A stretch of 6,080 nucleotides of DNA from Campylobacteraceae bacterium (GTDB taxonomy: Bacteria; Campylobacterota; Campylobacteria; Campylobacterales; JALSKU01): contig WFMT01000097.1 in assembly GCA_015488975.1 (NCBI GenBank), positions 1 to 6,080 on the forward strand, given 5' to 3'. Position 1 is the stretch's first letter; every line of letters begins with the position of its first letter. Position numbers and translations under genes: made by a program. The notes under the pieces are model-generated. The model did no database searches. It worked only from the letters and a program-made list of their open reading frames with translations, and had not been told where the DNA came from. Shown in pieces: positions 5,134-6,080 of the stretch.

Positions 5134-6080
5134 AATCTATCCTTTTTATCATTTCTTCTTCGCTTATTGCTTTTACACCCATTTTTTTTGCCTTCTCAAA
5201 CTTACTTCCAGCATCTTTTCCATAAATAAGAAAATCAGTTTTTTTACTCACACTAGAAGTAACTTTTGCACCATATTTCTCAAGAGTTTCTTTTATTTTA
5301 TCTCTTGGTTTGCTCATGCTTCCAGTGATTACCACCGTTTTATCTTTTAGAAAAGAGTCTGCAATATTTATTTTTTTAGGTTCTTTGGGTGAGATTATGT
5401 CAAGAAGTTTTAGAATAAGTTCTTTATTTACCCTTATAAAATCCAAAAATGATTCAGCCATTTCTAAACCAAATCCATTTATTTCAAGTAATTCTTCTTT
5501 GGAAATTTCTAAAATTTTTGAACCAAATTTTTGACATATTTTTTTACTTGCCACTTCCCCTATATGCTCAATCCCCAAAGCATTAATAAATCTCCAACAA
5601 TCTACTCCTTTTATACTTGAAATTGATTTCAATATATTTTTAACTTTTTTTTCTTTAAAACCTTCTAATTGTAAAAGTTTTTCTTCTTGTAATTTGAAAA
5701 GATCAAGTACGCTTTTAATGATTTTTTTATCATACAAAAGCTTGACTATCTTATCACCCAATCCCTCTATATTTAGACACTGCTTGCTGGCAAAGTAGAT
5801 TATAGAGTTTACAACTCTGGCTTTACATAAAAGATTTTGACATTTTAAAAGTATTCCCTCGTCCAAAAGTTCACTCCTACAAACTGGGCAATGAGTTGGC
5901 CTTTGAACTCTCTTTTCACTACCATTTCTAAAATTTGTTTGGACTTTTGTGATTTTGGGTATCACATCTCCACTTCGTATGATGATGACAGTATCATTTA
6001 TCCGTATATCTTTTCTTTTTATCTCATCGAAGTTATGCAATGTTGCTCTTTCAACAATAACTCCTTCAATATTGACAGGA
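5111..6080 (-). CDS. ligA: NAD-dependent DNA ligase LigA, C-terminal half (5' end outside window)
   Basis: Seals nicks in replication and repair using NAD+ as AMP donor. The frame stays open to the right edge of the window: upstream of the TTG-encoded Leu at 6038-6040 it reads PVNIEGVIVERATLHNFDEI, the canonical end of the OB-fold region. That TTG is therefore not a start. About 322 residues are present of an expected 650 or so. They include the rest of the OB fold, a C4 zinc finger (CPVC near 5879-5890, CQNLLC near 5810-5842), helix-hairpin-helix repeats (NIEGLGDKIVKLL, LQLEGFKEKKV, NALGIEHIGEVASKKI, INGFGLEMAESFL) and a C-terminal BRCT domain (about 5135-5350). The BRCT domain holds KTVVITG, VSKKTDFLIYG and AGSKFEKA. 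The catalytic lysine lies outside the window. It is the most upstream visible gene of the operon. Confidence 0.96.
   Translation of the reverse strand, partial: PVNIEGVIVERATLHNFDEIKRKDIRINDTVIIIRSGDVIPKITKVQTNFRNGSEKRVQRPTHCPVCRSELLDEGILLKCQNLLCKARVVNSIIYFASKQCLNIEGLGDKIVKLLYDKKIIKSVLDLFKLQEEKLLQLEGFKEKKVKNILKSISSIKGVDCWRFINALGIEHIGEVASKKICQKFGSKILEISKEELLEINGFGLEMAESFLDFIRVNKELILKLLDIISPKEPKKINIADSFLKDKTVVITGSMSKPRDKIKETLEKYGAKVTSSVSKKTDFLIYGKDAGSKFEKAKKMGVKAISEEEMIKRIDFGKNVKS
5140..5147 (-). promoter_or_regulatory. Ribosome binding site for the TTG start at 5133
   Basis: Read on the minus strand, AAAAAGGA lies inside the 3' end of ligA, six bases before TTG (5131-5133) and 15 bases before the alternative ATG (5122-5124). 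The spacing favours the TTG start of the moe-like gene. Confidence 0.5.

Noticed and set aside
4579..5534. Further plus- and minus-strand ORFs overlapping the moe-like gene and ligA.
   Set aside because: Shadows of well-identified genes; no family motifs, and their starts lie inside conserved domains.
6038..6040. TTG as the start of a 309-residue ligase fragment.
   Set aside because: The frame continues upstream to the window edge with canonical LigA residues (ERATLHN), so this is an internal leucine codon.

Overview
This is a low-GC (A/T-rich) window, most likely from a member of the Campylobacterota (Epsilonproteobacteria). The evidence is the short Campylobacter-type TlyA, the RibF variant reading FDGIHLAH and KELVPTIN, and the ligA...tlyA-ribF order, which I recall from Campylobacter and relatives. 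The genus cannot be fixed from this sequence; a free-living sulfur or nitrate-respiring type is a reasonable guess only.

Layout. (1) Positions 1-1435, plus strand: the 3' end of an unrecognised gene (1-180), a short spacer with a GGGGACA/TGTCTTC hairpin, a complete WYL-domain (YafY-type) regulator (249-1178), and a one-base-overlapping 85-residue ORF. That ORF matches only the N-terminus of a bacterial 5'-nucleotidase and is best read as a truncated remnant. (2) Positions 1406-6080, minus strand: a tightly packed operon read from right to left. It holds ligA (5' end outside the window), a MoeA/MoaB-like molybdopterin-binding protein, moeA, tlyA and ribF. Successive genes overlap by 23, 4, 4 and 11 bases, so the five genes are probably co-transcribed and translationally coupled. 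The two blocks converge, and their coding ends overlap by 30 bases.

How the genes relate. The minus-strand operon mixes housekeeping functions: NAD-dependent DNA ligation, rRNA 2'-O-methylation and FMN/FAD synthesis. Two adjacent proteins of the molybdenum cofactor insertion step sit in the middle. MoeA is the canonical Mo-insertion enzyme, though several motif positions diverge. Its upstream neighbour is a shorter paralogue of the type I recall from Clostridia and other anaerobes, often near molybdenum hydroxylases. No molybdoenzyme lies in the window.

I see no tRNA, rRNA, CRISPR array, complete mobile element or defence system. The region is mostly ordinary. The parts worth a second look are the broken 5'-nucleotidase at the convergent junction, the moe pair between ligA and tlyA, and the hairpin in front of the WYL gene. 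No stretch longer than 300 bases lacks a gene.
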